Source: Salegentibacter agarivorans (lineage in GTDB: Bacteria > Bacteroidota > Bacteroidia > Flavobacteriales > Flavobacteriaceae). Taken from it: a DNA stretch of 64,000 nt. The position numbers and the translations under genes were made by a program. Position 1 is the first letter of the stretch, and the number at the start of each line of letters is the position of its first letter. Shown one piece after another: positions 1-8,502 of the stretch. The stretch is from NCBI RefSeq assembly GCF_900113135.1, contig NZ_FOOH01000022.1:1-64000 (forward strand), written 5' to 3'. The notes beneath the pieces were generated by a model, which had not been told where the DNA came from, ran no database searches, and saw only the letters and a program-made list of their open reading frames with translations.

Positions 1-84
1 TGGCTATTTCGGAGTGATGGTGCCACCTGTTTCGGTCAAACAGTGCCACTTTGAAAGATACTGCAATTATATAAAAAATTAATG

Positions 85-828
85 TTACTCGTTCTTTAAA
101 GCTCCTTTTCTTAGTGATTCTCCTTTGAGGTCGATCCGATGCGAGGAGTTCACGATCCTGTCTAGGATAGCGTCTGCAATAGTTCCTTCCCCAATAATAT
201 CATACCAGGCGGATACAGGTATTTGTGAAGATATAATTGTGGAAGCTTTGTTGTACCGGTCATCGATGATATCCATCAGTGTTTCCCTGGCGTGGTTATC
301 AAAACTCTGCAGGCCAAAGTCATCGAGGATCAGTACATCCGCTTTAATGAGTTTCCCAAGTTCCTTAAGATAAGTGCCATCCACTTTACTCAGTTTTAAT
401 TTCTTAAAAAGGCGGGCAGTATTGGTGTAAATGGTTTTGTATTCCATCATACACCCCTGATGACCTAAAGCCTGGGCCAGGTAACTTTTGCCAACCCCGG
501 ACGCCCCGGTAAGGATAATATTTTCCTTTCTGGTGATAAAATCCAGTGTCCCCAGGCGGGTAAACATGTTCTTGTCCAGGTTTCGTTGCTGGGTGTAATT
601 TACATCGGCCAGGTTCGCCTCTTGTTTAAAGCCGGCCTGTTTTAAGAGCCGCTCTATCTTCCGGTTCTGCCGGTCTTCCCATTGGTGATCGATCAGCAGA
701 GCGAGGTATTCATCAGCAGTGATATTCTCTATACGATTGTCCTTTATGTGCTGCTGGTGCAACTGGGCCATAGCCCCCAGGCGCATTTGTTTAAGTTTTT
801 CAATAGTCTGATTGTTATTCATATTCAT
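85..828 (-). CDS. istB: IS21 helper ATPase IstB
   Basis: AAA+ ATPase of the IS21 family (247 aa, normal length) that works with the IstA transposase in target selection and strand transfer. The Walker A motif GASGVGKS lies near residues 108-115 and Walker B VLILDDFG near 165-172. The N-terminal ~90 residues are the helical IstB-specific part. It lies 17 bp downstream of istA on the same strand, the standard IS21 order. It is distantly related to the DnaC-like protein at 14082-14744, but the paired istA and the terminal repeats make the IS assignment secure. Confidence 0.95.
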   Translation of the reverse strand: MNMNNNQTIEKLKQMRLGAMAQLHQQHIKDNRIENITADEYLALLIDHQWEDRQNRKIERLLKQAGFKQEANLADVNYTQQRNLDKNMFTRLGTLDFITRKENIILTGASGVGKSYLAQALGHQGCMMEYKTIYTNTARLFKKLKLSKVDGTYLKELGKLIKADVLILDDFGLQSFDNHARETLMDIIDDRYNKASTIISSQIPVSAWYDIIGEGTIADAILDRIVNSSHRIDLKGESLRKGALKNE

Positions 829-845
829 TGGATTTAAATGGTTTA

Positions 846-2399
846 TTATTTATATGCAGAAGCACCCCGTAAGTTATCGTGTTCCGGGATGTGTGGTTTA
901 TCTTCTTCGAGATCCTGGTAAAACAGGGAGCTTTTGTCCAGGTTGTTTTTCAGGATATTTTTAATGCGCAGGTAAGTAACCGCGTCTGCCTGCAAAGCTC
1001 TTTTACAGGCATCATCCAATCGCTGGGAGCCATAGGATTTATGGAGCTGGATGACCCCCATAGCTCGTTTATATCCTATTTCAGGATAGTCTACCGCGGT
1101 GATTATTTTCTCAATACAGCCCAGCACGTGCTTGCCATGTATGGCCGCTTTCTTTTTAAAAAATTCAGGACTCCAATCGCTATAGTATTTATGGGTACTG
1201 CTTAAATGATCTTTGTTGGTATTATAACTGCCTTTTGATGGGTTGCGCTGGTGCAGGGCGATCCGCTGATGATAATAATATACTTCTACAACGGAACTGG
1301 TATAATGGATGGTGGTTTCCTTTCCTATGTAACGATAGGGTGCGCTGTAATAACTTTTATCCGGGGAGAAGTATACATAGCCTATTTTCTGAACCTTTGC
1401 CCTTCGGTAGCCTTTCAGTTCATAGACTGTCTCTGGCAGGGGCTTTAGGTATTCCCGTTCCACAGATTGGAAGAGTTCCCTGCGACTGGCTTCCTTGCGG
1501 GAGAACAACAGGTCATTGTACCGCTCCAACAAGCGTTTTATCTCCCGGTTCAGATCTTCCAAAGAGAAGAAGCTCATTTCCCGAAGGGGATAATAGATTC
1601 GCTGGTAGGCAAGGTTTACGGCATTCTCCACCAAGGCTTTATCTTGCGGGGCATAGCCCCGGGCAGGATTTATCACACAGTCGTAATGCCGTGCGAAGTC
1701 TTTAAAACTCCTGTTGATGTCAGCCTCATACCTGCTGGCCCGGGTTACCGCTGATTTTAGGTTGTCGGAGACAATGGCTTTGGGAACGCCTCCATAAAAG
1801 TGCAGGGCATTACAGCAACAGGTAATCAGGTCCTCTCGTTTCTGGCTCCTGCAGGCTTCCACGTAAGTGTACTGGCTGTTGGGAAGGATGGCTACAAATA
1901 CTTCTACCGGGATTAGTTCACCGGTTTCCTTATCAATAATTTGGAGCTTTTTGCCGGCATAATCAATAAAGACTTCATTCCCAGGATCGTGTTCAAGTTT
2001 CATCGAACCTTTAACCTTGGCATATTTGCGCCGGTAGTGTTCCATAAACTGGGTATAACCATAAGGATCTTTAGCCTGCGCTACATATTCCTGATAATGG
2101 TATAAAAAAGTAAACCCTGGATGATTCCGGGCCTTGTTGACCCCCTCAAAATATAACATCAGTTCCTCATAACGAGGGTTGTCAATAGTAGTGTGTGAAG
2201 GAAAAAGCTTTTCTAAGCCAGCATTATCAAGGGCCAATAATTCCTTAAGGGAAGAGCCGCTGGCCTTGAACAGCCGCATATAAGTATTTACCGTATTGCG
2301 GGAGATCCCAAGGGTGGCACCTATTTTACGGTTGCTAAATCCATCGAGATGTAAGGAAATAATTTGTTTTAAGTCCATTGGATCAAGTGTATTGGCCAT
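846..2399 (-). CDS. istA: IS21 transposase IstA
   Basis: 517-aa DDE transposase of the IS21 family. An N-terminal helix-turn-helix (about residues 8-45, FSNRKIGATLGISRNTVNTY) recognises the ends. The catalytic RNase H-like core follows, with acidic residues visible in VFIDYAGK (about 143), IVSDNLKS (about 209) and ALVENAVN (about 257). The C-terminal part is a Mu-type beta-barrel-like domain. No frameshift or internal stop is seen. It is transcribed toward istB from the right-hand end, where the terminal repeats lie upstream of the start. Confidence 0.95.
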   Translation of the reverse strand: MANTLDPMDLKQIISLHLDGFSNRKIGATLGISRNTVNTYMRLFKASGSSLKELLALDNAGLEKLFPSHTTIDNPRYEELMLYFEGVNKARNHPGFTFLYHYQEYVAQAKDPYGYTQFMEHYRRKYAKVKGSMKLEHDPGNEVFIDYAGKKLQIIDKETGELIPVEVFVAILPNSQYTYVEACRSQKREDLITCCCNALHFYGGVPKAIVSDNLKSAVTRASRYEADINRSFKDFARHYDCVINPARGYAPQDKALVENAVNLAYQRIYYPLREMSFFSLEDLNREIKRLLERYNDLLFSRKEASRRELFQSVEREYLKPLPETVYELKGYRRAKVQKIGYVYFSPDKSYYSAPYRYIGKETTIHYTSSVVEVYYYHQRIALHQRNPSKGSYNTNKDHLSSTHKYYSDWSPEFFKKKAAIHGKHVLGCIEKIITAVDYPEIGYKRAMGVIQLHKSYGSQRLDDACKRALQADAVTYLRIKNILKNNLDKSSLFYQDLEEDKPHIPEHDNLRGASAYK

Positions 2400-2445
2400 A
2401 TCGCTTGTTTTTAAGCGACAAGGTATTATTTACTTGATCTTTCAA

Positions 2446-2587
2446 AGTGGCACAAAACGAACCGAAACAACTGGCACAAATCGAACCGATATAGGTTCAC
2501 CTATAACCTAAAAGTGGCACAATTTGAACCGAAATGCCTGGCACTAACCGACCGAAATCACTGGCACAAATCGATCCGAGATATCCA
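2446..2587. repeat. IS21 right terminal repeats
   Basis: Five spaced copies of a GGCAC(a/t)(n)CGAnCCGA motif lie between 2446 and 2580, ending in ...CGAGATATCCA at 2587. The left end (1-55) has inverted copies (GGTGCCAC, AGTGCCAC). Multiple terminal repeats of this kind are transposase-binding sites in IS21 elements and usually also cover the istAB promoter. Confidence 0.75.
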
Positions 2588-2617
2588 ATTGGCGATGAAC
2601 CGTCTTTGTTGGGCGTA
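2588..2617. other. Remnant of attC-like recombination site, interrupted by IS21
   Basis: Between the IS21 end and the next gene lies a short stretch ending in the core GTTGGGCGTA (2608-2617). This is the exact inverse complement of TACGCCCAAC at 3560-3569 on the far side of the gene. Read on the minus strand, it gives CAACAAAGA, then a GGT and CCAAT, which resembles the start of the site at 4598 (CAACAAAGA...GGT...CCAAT). The rest of the site appears displaced by the IS. Confidence 0.55.
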
Positions 2618-2626
2618 GTTCTCTGG

Positions 2627-3538
2627 TTAAATCAATTTGCCATCTTTTACAATATACTCTACGTTATTGTGATAGAATTTTCCATCTTTATAATTTTGTT
2701 GTTGAAATATCCTCTCTCTTTCTTCCTTAAGATTGGCTATTTCGTTTTCTGGTAATTTCTTAAATGTATATTTATGCTTATCAAAATTATATTTCTCTAA
2801 CTTTAAATATAATTGTAAGAATTCATATAAATGGAGGTCACTATTGTGCAAAGTATAGGAGCCTAAATTTGCATACTTATTCATATTTTTTGATAATTTC
2901 AGGAACTGAGAATTATCTATACTTGATAATATTTCAACTAATTTATAATCTAGATTGTTGGAAATTGGAAGTCTAAATAGATCTTCAATTTGCTTTGATA
3001 ATTTTTTATGAAATTCATCAAGACTATGATGGAAAGTAAAAACTCCCTTTGAAAGATCTTCTTGTTTAATGATCTCTTTTGAATTGAAAATAATTATGCG
3101 AGATTGATAATATGTTCTTTCAAACTCCGGTTTGTACTTTTCAATTTTCTTTAAATCTTCTATTTTAATTTCCTTATCATCTTTATTTAAATCAATTATC
3201 ATTTTTAAAGGAGCTATAATTGAACTCATCGTCAAATAAATTCCTTTAATATTAGATTTACAGGCTAAAAAAGCTTTTCTGGAAGCAATTTTATTAGGAA
3301 TGAAATCTATTATTAAATAAATAAGATAACCTGAAATAATTGCTAAACTGAAATTTTCAAGTAGACGAAATAATTCTCCGGTTTCAGTATTTACTTGTGG
3401 TTTTTGTAATAAGTCTGCTATGAAATTAGGAATAAAATTTGGAGTTGATAAGGTAGAGTTTTTAATAACTATTAGTAAGCAACCTAATGATATTAAACTG
3501 AGTAAATTAAAAACTTTTGTAGAGGTCTTTATAGTCAT
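2627..3538 (-). CDS. Cassette gene A: membrane-anchored protein of unknown function
   Basis: 303 aa; I do not recognise the family. An N-terminal hydrophobic segment (about residues 12-28) and a second (about 66-82, FSLAIISGYLIYLIIDF) suggest two membrane passes with a large soluble, mainly helical, Lys/Glu-rich remainder in the cytoplasm. A further weakly hydrophobic stretch follows near 100-115. The gene fills a cassette bounded by GTTGGGCGTA (2608-2617) and TACGCCCAAC (3560-3569), with no room for another gene. The sequence is AT-rich compared with the neighbouring IS. A defence or membrane-effector role is possible by context only. Confidence 0.7.
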   Translation of the reverse strand: MTIKTSTKVFNLLSLISLGCLLIVIKNSTLSTPNFIPNFIADLLQKPQVNTETGELFRLLENFSLAIISGYLIYLIIDFIPNKIASRKAFLACKSNIKGIYLTMSSIIAPLKMIIDLNKDDKEIKIEDLKKIEKYKPEFERTYYQSRIIIFNSKEIIKQEDLSKGVFTFHHSLDEFHKKLSKQIEDLFRLPISNNLDYKLVEILSSIDNSQFLKLSKNMNKYANLGSYTLHNSDLHLYEFLQLYLKLEKYNFDKHKYTFKKLPENEIANLKEERERIFQQQNYKDGKFYHNNVEYIVKDGKLI

Positions 3539-3559
3539 TTAAATTTTTCTCTTAAGAAT

Positions 3560-3695
3560 TACGCCCAACTTCTCAAAAAAAACTGTGCGGCGATTGCCAG
3601 CGTTGATTTTCCTGCGGAAAATCCGCTAAGCAAACAAGCACGATGTTTCGATTTGAGACAGGTTTGAGCATCTTTGTTTTTATATTGTTGTGCGC
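3560..3695. other. attC-like cassette recombination site 1
   Basis: The site begins with GCCCAAC (3563-3569) and ends with GTTGTGC (3687-3693). These match the RYYYAAC and (loosely) GTTRRRY core boxes of integron attC sites. The inside can fold: ATTTTCC-TGC-GGAAAAT is a perfect hairpin near 3612-3628. The outer flanks match the neighbouring cassettes rather than each other, as expected after site-specific insertion with crossover inside GTT. Length about 130 bp. Confidence 0.55.
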
Positions 3696-3713
3696 TGGCT
3701 TTTATCCCATTTA

Positions 3714-4433
3714 TCAATACTTTTGTTTTAAATATTTCATAAATCTGGTAGCAGTTTCTTTGTCCATTCTCAACGAATATAACTCAGCTATTTTATTCAA
3801 TCGGTCATCGTTAAATTCATATAAATTTCGGTAAATTTCTGAAGAAAGAGCTTCTAAAAATTTATTAGGACAATCCTTTATTCTCTTAAAAAATGCCGAA
3901 AGTTCATAGTGTCTCATATATTTAAGATCCGAAAACTCCGAAATACTTTTAATCTTGTTGTCGATATGTTTAGTTGAATGCTTTATAGAATTATTGACTT
4001 TGCGTAAATCATTAATCTCTTGATATGCATTCAGTTCTGAATATCTAATTTTTTTAGACCTTAAAAAATCGGTAACGGAATCCCATTTGTAGAATTCTTT
4101 GATTTCAATACCGTAAGCGGCACTAATTAGTTTCTTAAGGTTTATTTCAAAATCTTTGTATGCGTAAACAATATTCATTTCGGAAAGAGCCAACAGTTTA
4201 TCTTCTAAGAAATAGGTGTCAAGGTGGTAATTCTGATGAGCATTTTCCTCTTGTTCTTGAAACTCTAAAAATTCCGTTATTTCCTTATTTAGTTCCGTTT
4301 TTAAATTTGTTATTAATTCATTAACGGCATCATTGAAGCTGTTTTCTTTAAGATTATGAACAAATAGTTCCAAGCCTATTTTGTCCATTTCTCTTTGGTT
4401 TTCAAAACTGTTTGGATTAAACTCTTCGTTCAT
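3714..4433 (-). CDS. Cassette gene B: helical protein of unknown function, possibly HEPN-like
   Basis: 239 aa, no signal peptide or membrane segment, strongly helical. The stretch DLRKVNNSIKH (about residues 143-153) resembles the R...N..xH helix of HEPN-fold proteins, which often act as RNases in toxin or phage-defence systems. However, the Arg-His spacing is one residue longer than the usual RX4-6H, so this is only a suggestion. The gene is flanked by GTTGTGCGC (3687-3695) and its inverse complement GCGCACAAC (4453-4461), marking it as a single-gene cassette. It has its own short 5' leader, and the ATG start follows 19 bp from the cassette boundary. Confidence 0.7.
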   Translation of the reverse strand: MNEEFNPNSFENQREMDKIGLELFVHNLKENSFNDAVNELITNLKTELNKEITEFLEFQEQEENAHQNYHLDTYFLEDKLLALSEMNIVYAYKDFEINLKKLISAAYGIEIKEFYKWDSVTDFLRSKKIRYSELNAYQEINDLRKVNNSIKHSTKHIDNKIKSISEFSDLKYMRHYELSAFFKRIKDCPNKFLEALSSEIYRNLYEFNDDRLNKIAELYSLRMDKETATRFMKYLKQKY

Positions 4434-4452
4434 ATATTACTTTTTTTAGCTT

Positions 4453-4598
4453 GCGCACAACGGTCTCGGTTATCGCCAGTTGGCGGAGTAGGGGGCGCGG
4501 ATTTGTCGGCTTATAGTATTGGTTTGTTGGTCACGTTAATTATTTTCTTTCTAACGGTGCCGGCTATTGGAATTTACCTCAGTTCTTTGTTGTGGCCA
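4453..4598. other. attC-like cassette recombination site 2
   Basis: The site starts with GCACAAC (4455-4461) and ends with GTTGTGG (4589-4595), about 140 bp. The left flank (GCG) matches cassette B and the right flank (GCCA) matches cassette C. The interior is GC-rich relative to its surroundings (for example TATCGCCAGTTGGCGGAG near 4471-4488) and contains no gene. The end bases CGGTCTCGGTTATC resemble the surviving half of site 3 (TCGTTATATC). Confidence 0.55.
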
Positions 4599-4601
4599 GT
4601 A

Positions 4602-6686
4602 CTATTCTATATTTAAAATTTGATCTATTACCTTTTTCATTCCTTCAGGTTTATACCCCTCATTCTTCATCTTGGAGATAATAAGATTTCTAAATTGCTC
4701 GTATCTAATAATGTTTATTTTATTGGTAAAGCATTTTAAAATATTTCTACCATTGAATATTAATTTCCAAGAATCATCCTTAAGTGAAGTTTGAAATTTA
4801 TTTGAAATTATCTTTTCCTTTTTTAAAAGTTCACGTTTACTTAAGATATTATTCTTTTTCAATTCAATTTCTGAGATCGTTTTTTCTATGGCCTTAAAAT
4901 ATTCTTCATTCAATGGATTTGTATCGTTTATTTTAATTGTTACTGAATGTTGTAATTCAGATGTTACAAATTGGTTTAGTTCATGTTGGATATGAAAATT
5001 CAGATTATTTTTTGCGCAATTTTTCAATTCGTCTAATATCTTACTGTGGGAATCATATTGTTCTTTATTATAGCCTAGATCCAGTAATACTTTTAAAATA
5101 TATTCTTCATTTAGTAGATAGTTTTCAATATGATAGGCGTCCCATGAGAATTCTAGAGTTTCAAGATCTTCAATAACTTTACTGGAATCTTTATCAACTA
5201 TTGAAATAAATCTTTTGGAAATTATTCCTTCGTCAGCTGCAGTTTTTAAAACATTCTGAAGATTCGAAACATTTGTTTTACTTCCAGCAGAAATTGAATT
5301 TGTACTATTCTCAAATTCTGGGAATAATATACTAGTCATTGTTTTATCAAACTCAGAATCTTCTCCTTCAAAAATTACGATTTTATTATTTTGATCATAT
5401 TCTGAGAATTCACCTATTAAATCTATTAATGCTGCTTCTGCTTCATTTTCTAATGAAATTTTTCTTGCTTGATTATGGCCATCATTCAACGATTCAGACA
5501 TGTGAAAAATACTGTAATCTTTGTTGCCAGCAACTTCGCGTAAAATTGCATCAGAGTGAGTAACTAGCCATATTTGATTACCTAATTCTTTTCCTATGGT
5601 TTCGTAATAAAATTCAGGTAATTTTTTAGCTAGTTTAGGATTTAGATGTAATTCTGGTTCATCAATAAGAATAACAGAATTTTTTGGTGCTTGATTTCTA
5701 AGCCTTAGATATCCAAATAGAACTTCTTTTTCTCCAGAACTTAAATCGGCAATATCATGCTTTTCACCAGTTTTAATTTTAACGGGGAATTCTAACGAAC
5801 CGTTCGCATTAGGAATCATTCCATCAAAACTTTTTCCCGGGAAAAAGTTTGAAAATAATGAACTCAAAGAATTATTGAGATCTGATAGTGCGTGATCAGT
5901 GGCGCCACTTTCTTTAGCTATCAAAGCTTTCACATAACTCGATGCCATTTCTGTCTTTACATTATTATACTTATTTGTATAATTATATAAAGCATGATTT
6001 TGGTAATTATCATTGGAATTATCAAATCTTAAATTAAGATTTTGCAAATTTTCTTTTTGGTAATTCCTATGAGCACCGTGATAATCTATTATGCCCAACT
6101 CGTCTGGACTGAATGTATTAAATAGAATTTCTAAAACGATATTTGAAAGAACTTTCTGTGTATTATCTGAAAATATTAGAACCTCGCCATAAAATTCATT
6201 TGACTTAATTAACCTATCAAATTCTACCATGTATTTCTTGGCTTCTTGGTCAACTTTGTTGCCATACATTCTTTGATTTGATGCAGCTGAATTAGCAATA
6301 TCATCTATAGGATCATAATTAGGATTTTTGGTATACAACCTCCATAATAGCCTTTTAAGTAAATACTCTCCATTCTTTTTTAAGAAGTTAATTTCGTACT
6401 CACTAAGCTCAATTGTAGCTTTAATATTTATAGGTTTATCTCTGTTCCTAAATAATTTTTCTAGATTAAATTGATTTCCAACTTTTATCTGAAATTCATT
6501 ATAAAAATTGTTTACTTCATTTTGATTATAACTTCCATAATTAGATTTAAATAATCTGATACAATCAAAAATGCAAGATTTGCCAACTCCATTCTGCCCC
6601 GCAATTAGTACTAAATCTCCTAAGGATTCTAATTCTAAAAATTCAATTGCTTTAAAGTTGGTGATTCGTAATTTTTTGAATTTCAT
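4602..6686 (-). CDS. Cassette gene C: OLD-like AAA ATPase with C-terminal TOPRIM/DUF4435-like region
   Basis: 694-aa SMC/OLD-type ATPase. The start LRITNFKAIEFLEL leads into Walker A AGQNGVGKS (about residues 29-37). An ABC-type signature LSSGEKEVL (about 319) and Walker B ILIDEPELHLN (about 344), with a following switch histidine in WLVTHSDA, complete the nucleotide-binding domain. The C-terminal third has IVIFEGEDSE and ISIVDKDSS, acidic motifs like those of TOPRIM nucleases, followed by HIENYLLN as in DUF4435-type proteins. Such proteins are widespread in anti-phage systems (OLD, Gabija-type, retron effectors), but no partner helicase is present. It fills its own cassette between 4589 and 6721. 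Confidence 0.8.
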   Translation of the reverse strand: MKFKKLRITNFKAIEFLELESLGDLVLIAGQNGVGKSCIFDCIRLFKSNYGSYNQNEVNNFYNEFQIKVGNQFNLEKLFRNRDKPINIKATIELSEYEINFLKKNGEYLLKRLLWRLYTKNPNYDPIDDIANSAASNQRMYGNKVDQEAKKYMVEFDRLIKSNEFYGEVLIFSDNTQKVLSNIVLEILFNTFSPDELGIIDYHGAHRNYQKENLQNLNLRFDNSNDNYQNHALYNYTNKYNNVKTEMASSYVKALIAKESGATDHALSDLNNSLSSLFSNFFPGKSFDGMIPNANGSLEFPVKIKTGEKHDIADLSSGEKEVLFGYLRLRNQAPKNSVILIDEPELHLNPKLAKKLPEFYYETIGKELGNQIWLVTHSDAILREVAGNKDYSIFHMSESLNDGHNQARKISLENEAEAALIDLIGEFSEYDQNNKIVIFEGEDSEFDKTMTSILFPEFENSTNSISAGSKTNVSNLQNVLKTAADEGIISKRFISIVDKDSSKVIEDLETLEFSWDAYHIENYLLNEEYILKVLLDLGYNKEQYDSHSKILDELKNCAKNNLNFHIQHELNQFVTSELQHSVTIKINDTNPLNEEYFKAIEKTISEIELKKNNILSKRELLKKEKIISNKFQTSLKDDSWKLIFNGRNILKCFTNKINIIRYEQFRNLIISKMKNEGYKPEGMKKVIDQILNIE

Positions 6687-6711
6687 TTATTGTTTGAATT
6701 TTCATTAGTAT

Positions 6712-6745
6712 TGGCCACAACTCGTTATATCTCACATGATTTATC
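6712..6745. other. attC-like site 3, distal half only
   Basis: TGGCCACAAC (6712-6721) is the inverse complement of GTTGTGGCCA at 4589-4598 on the other side of gene C. The following TCGTTATATC resembles site 2. After about 25 bp the resemblance ends and the sequence joins unrelated XRE-remnant DNA, so the array is broken here. Confidence 0.5.
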
Positions 6746-6874
6746 TATTTAACAATAGATAGAACGGGATAAACCCAGGTTTCGCTAAATATAAAACAAT
6801 AAAAAAAAGAAAAAAACGGAAAACCGTAAAGGATAGAGATCGAATAGGAGGGAAAAAATTGGAAATATACGTTA

Positions 6875-7000
6875 CTACAGTGGTTTATCCGGCCAAAAAT
6901 CTTTAGGAGAGCATTCATTGTTTAAGTGGTTAAGGATGTATTTTTGCTCTTCTTTTTTTGATTCAACTTGAGAAACGAAACTATTACTTAATTAGATTTA
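6875..7000 (-). pseudogene. Remnant of an XRE-family regulator
   Basis: Reading the minus strand gives SFVSQVESKK...ILNHLN then CSPKDFWPDKPL and a stop. This closely matches the C-terminal half of the intact regulator at 15731-15958 (SFISHVESK..., NCSPKDFWPEKPL). About five codons are missing in the middle, and an in-frame stop lies just upstream of the SNSF segment, so the N-terminal half is lost. The downstream flank also matches the flank of the intact copy (TTTCGCTAAATATAAAA), so the duplication included non-coding DNA. Confidence 0.75.
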
Positions 7001-7025
7001 CATCAGTATCTATTAATAGAAGTGT

Positions 7026-7559
7026 ACCCGTTCAGCCCATTCCCACTACATTCCGAAAAAGCTTTATTCCGGGAAAAGCGCTTCTCTTTAAAGGTCTTGG
7101 ACACCATCGAAGAAATTGCGACTTCCATTACGCTAACCCGATGAAAAATCGGAAAGCTCCACTCCAGTTCGAAATTTTTCAATGAAGTCCGCTTGGTTGA
7201 ACTTTCCATCATAGTACTTCTTTCTTAAAAAAATGGTGGTCTTTCCTAATTCATATGCAAACGTCATCCTTAAGCCCCCTCACCTTTTTAAGATGCAAAG
7301 AACAGAATCCTTTCCTGGACAGCGGCATAAAGCCGGTTTGGCTTCGCCTTCTCTTTTTATACGCTTTACCAGGCTAGGATGTTTTAAATAAATGCATCAA
7401 AAAAGGTAATGTGAAGGCGCTATAGGAAGTAAATCTACAAGGAAGCGGAAGCCTCAGTTCAAAACCTTAAAAAGCTTAGATCGAGTCTGGAGTTCAAATT
7501 CAAAAAAAGGAAAATGCTCCGGATATAATAAGTAAATCAGTTAAAAATTAATTCTATGA
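7026..7559. repeat. Dispersed ~0.5-kb repeat, copy 1
   Basis: First of three related copies (others at 20311-20823 and 31619-32142). The best conserved part is the first ~170 bp (CCCGTTCAGCCCATTCCCAC, GGGAAAAGCGCTTCTC, GAAGAAATTGCGACTTCCAT, CCACTCCAGTTCGAAATTTT). The last ~120 bp (CAAAACCTTAAA, GGATATAATAAGTA) are also shared. No intact reading frame is conserved among copies. It is unknown whether this is a decayed mobile element or a non-coding RNA. Confidence 0.75.
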
Positions 7560-7719
7560 TTGGATTGTTGCCTTACCCAATTAATAATATTTGTGTAAAT
7601 AGGGTACTTTAAAAATAGAATCAAGGCCATAAAAAATTATTGAGTATAGAAAACCCATCATAATATGAAACTAATCGGTTGGTTTTACTAGTGTTTTGGT
7701 ATTATTAAACCCAGTAAAA

Positions 7720-8436
7720 TCACTCATTAAAAAGATTAGGGTTTTCCTCTACTTTTTCCAATATTTCAGGAGTATTAGTATGTATACCTCGTTTATATAG
7801 ATCCCTGGTTACCGGATGCGCTTTAAAAGGCTCTCGCATAAAACTCGTAGCCAGCACTTCCTCAATTCCTTTGTCGTTTAAATCGGGATCAAGCCATTCT
7901 CCTTCAAAATTACGATCTACGGCCAATGGCATTCTTTTCTTCTTATTATGGATTTCAGCAAAGAAATCATTCGCCTCCCTAGTAATTAAACTCACTGTCC
8001 AATAGCCCTTATCATAAGTATTATAGATTCCTGCAAAGCTAAAGAGTTTACGGTCTTCCAGATAACAATAATATGGCGTAGCCGGACCACTCATTTTTTC
8101 ATAGTGAGGTTCAAAAAAACCATCTGCAAGTATTAAACAGCGACGTTCTCTGGAAGCTTCTTTATACATATTACTGGTTAAAAGTGTTTCTGCTTTCGCA
8201 TTCAGCGTATTATATTTTTTTCGAAATTTCAAAATGTCGTCTGCCCACGGCGCAAGTAGCCCCCATTCCATCGGCAAAATAATATCCGGTTCGTCCATAG
8301 GAATACAAAACATATTAGGATGAGTAAATCCCGACAAATGATACCAGGGTTCATAAACTTCTGGGTATCGCATAACCGCACCGGCATGTTTCTCAATTGA
8401 TTTTAATTTTTTGGACAGGCTGGTTTCGTAACACAT
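7720..8436 (-). CDS. SOS response-associated peptidase (SRAP/HMCES/YedK family)
   Basis: Protects abasic sites in single-stranded DNA by covalent attachment through its N-terminal cysteine. I chose the start at 8436 (MCYETS...) rather than the longer frame from 8460, because the catalytic Cys must be residue 2. Other family marks are ADGFFEPHYE (active-site Glu), the fold-defining RCLILADGF block, and HNKKKRMPLAV (catalytic His, then RMP). About 238 aa, normal for the family. It is divergent from umuDC, with only 66 bp between the starts, and probably shares SOS-type control. Confidence 0.93.
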   Translation of the reverse strand: MCYETSLSKKLKSIEKHAGAVMRYPEVYEPWYHLSGFTHPNMFCIPMDEPDIILPMEWGLLAPWADDILKFRKKYNTLNAKAETLLTSNMYKEASRERRCLILADGFFEPHYEKMSGPATPYYCYLEDRKLFSFAGIYNTYDKGYWTVSLITREANDFFAEIHNKKKRMPLAVDRNFEGEWLDPDLNDKGIEEVLATSFMREPFKAHPVTRDLYKRGIHTNTPEILEKVEENPNLFNE

Positions 8437-8477
8437 AATTTTAAATTGGATTATATCCATTTATATGGAATTTTACC

Positions 8478-8485
8478 TAATTTTG
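8478..8485 (+). promoter_or_regulatory. Candidate -7 box for umuDC
   Basis: TAATTTTG fits the Bacteroidota -7 consensus TAnnTTTG and lies 17 bp before the ATG at 8503. No clear TTTG -33 box is seen at the usual distance. If this is the true promoter, the longer reading frame from 8446 could not be fully transcribed, which supports the start at 8503. Confidence 0.4.
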
Positions 8486-8502
8486 TTTTTCAATGTTTGC
8501 TT

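Larger units (their letters stand above)
1..2587 (-). mobile_element. IS21-family insertion sequence
   Basis: Two minus-strand genes, istA then istB, make up the element. The two ends are inverse copies: the window begins TGGCTATTTCGGAG and the right end reads, in reverse complement, TGGATATCTCGGAT from 2587. Each end also carries several subterminal repeats of the form GTGGCAC(n)CGAACCGA, typical of IS21. The element starts at or just before position 1, so the left border may lie outside. It is inserted into the attC-like site that follows the cassette gene at 2627-3538. Both genes are intact, so it may still be mobile. Confidence 0.88.

Noticed and set aside
1235-1754. Plus-strand frames inside istA
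   Set aside because: Antisense to an intact transposase with strong family motifs; shadows of it.
7003-7212. 69-codon minus-strand frame in dispersed repeat copy 1
   Set aside because: Not open in the other two copies, so it is not a conserved gene.
8446-8502. Longer N-terminus for UmuD
   Set aside because: The candidate -7 box at 8478 lies inside it and the resulting protein would be longer than the family; the ATG at 8503 fits better.
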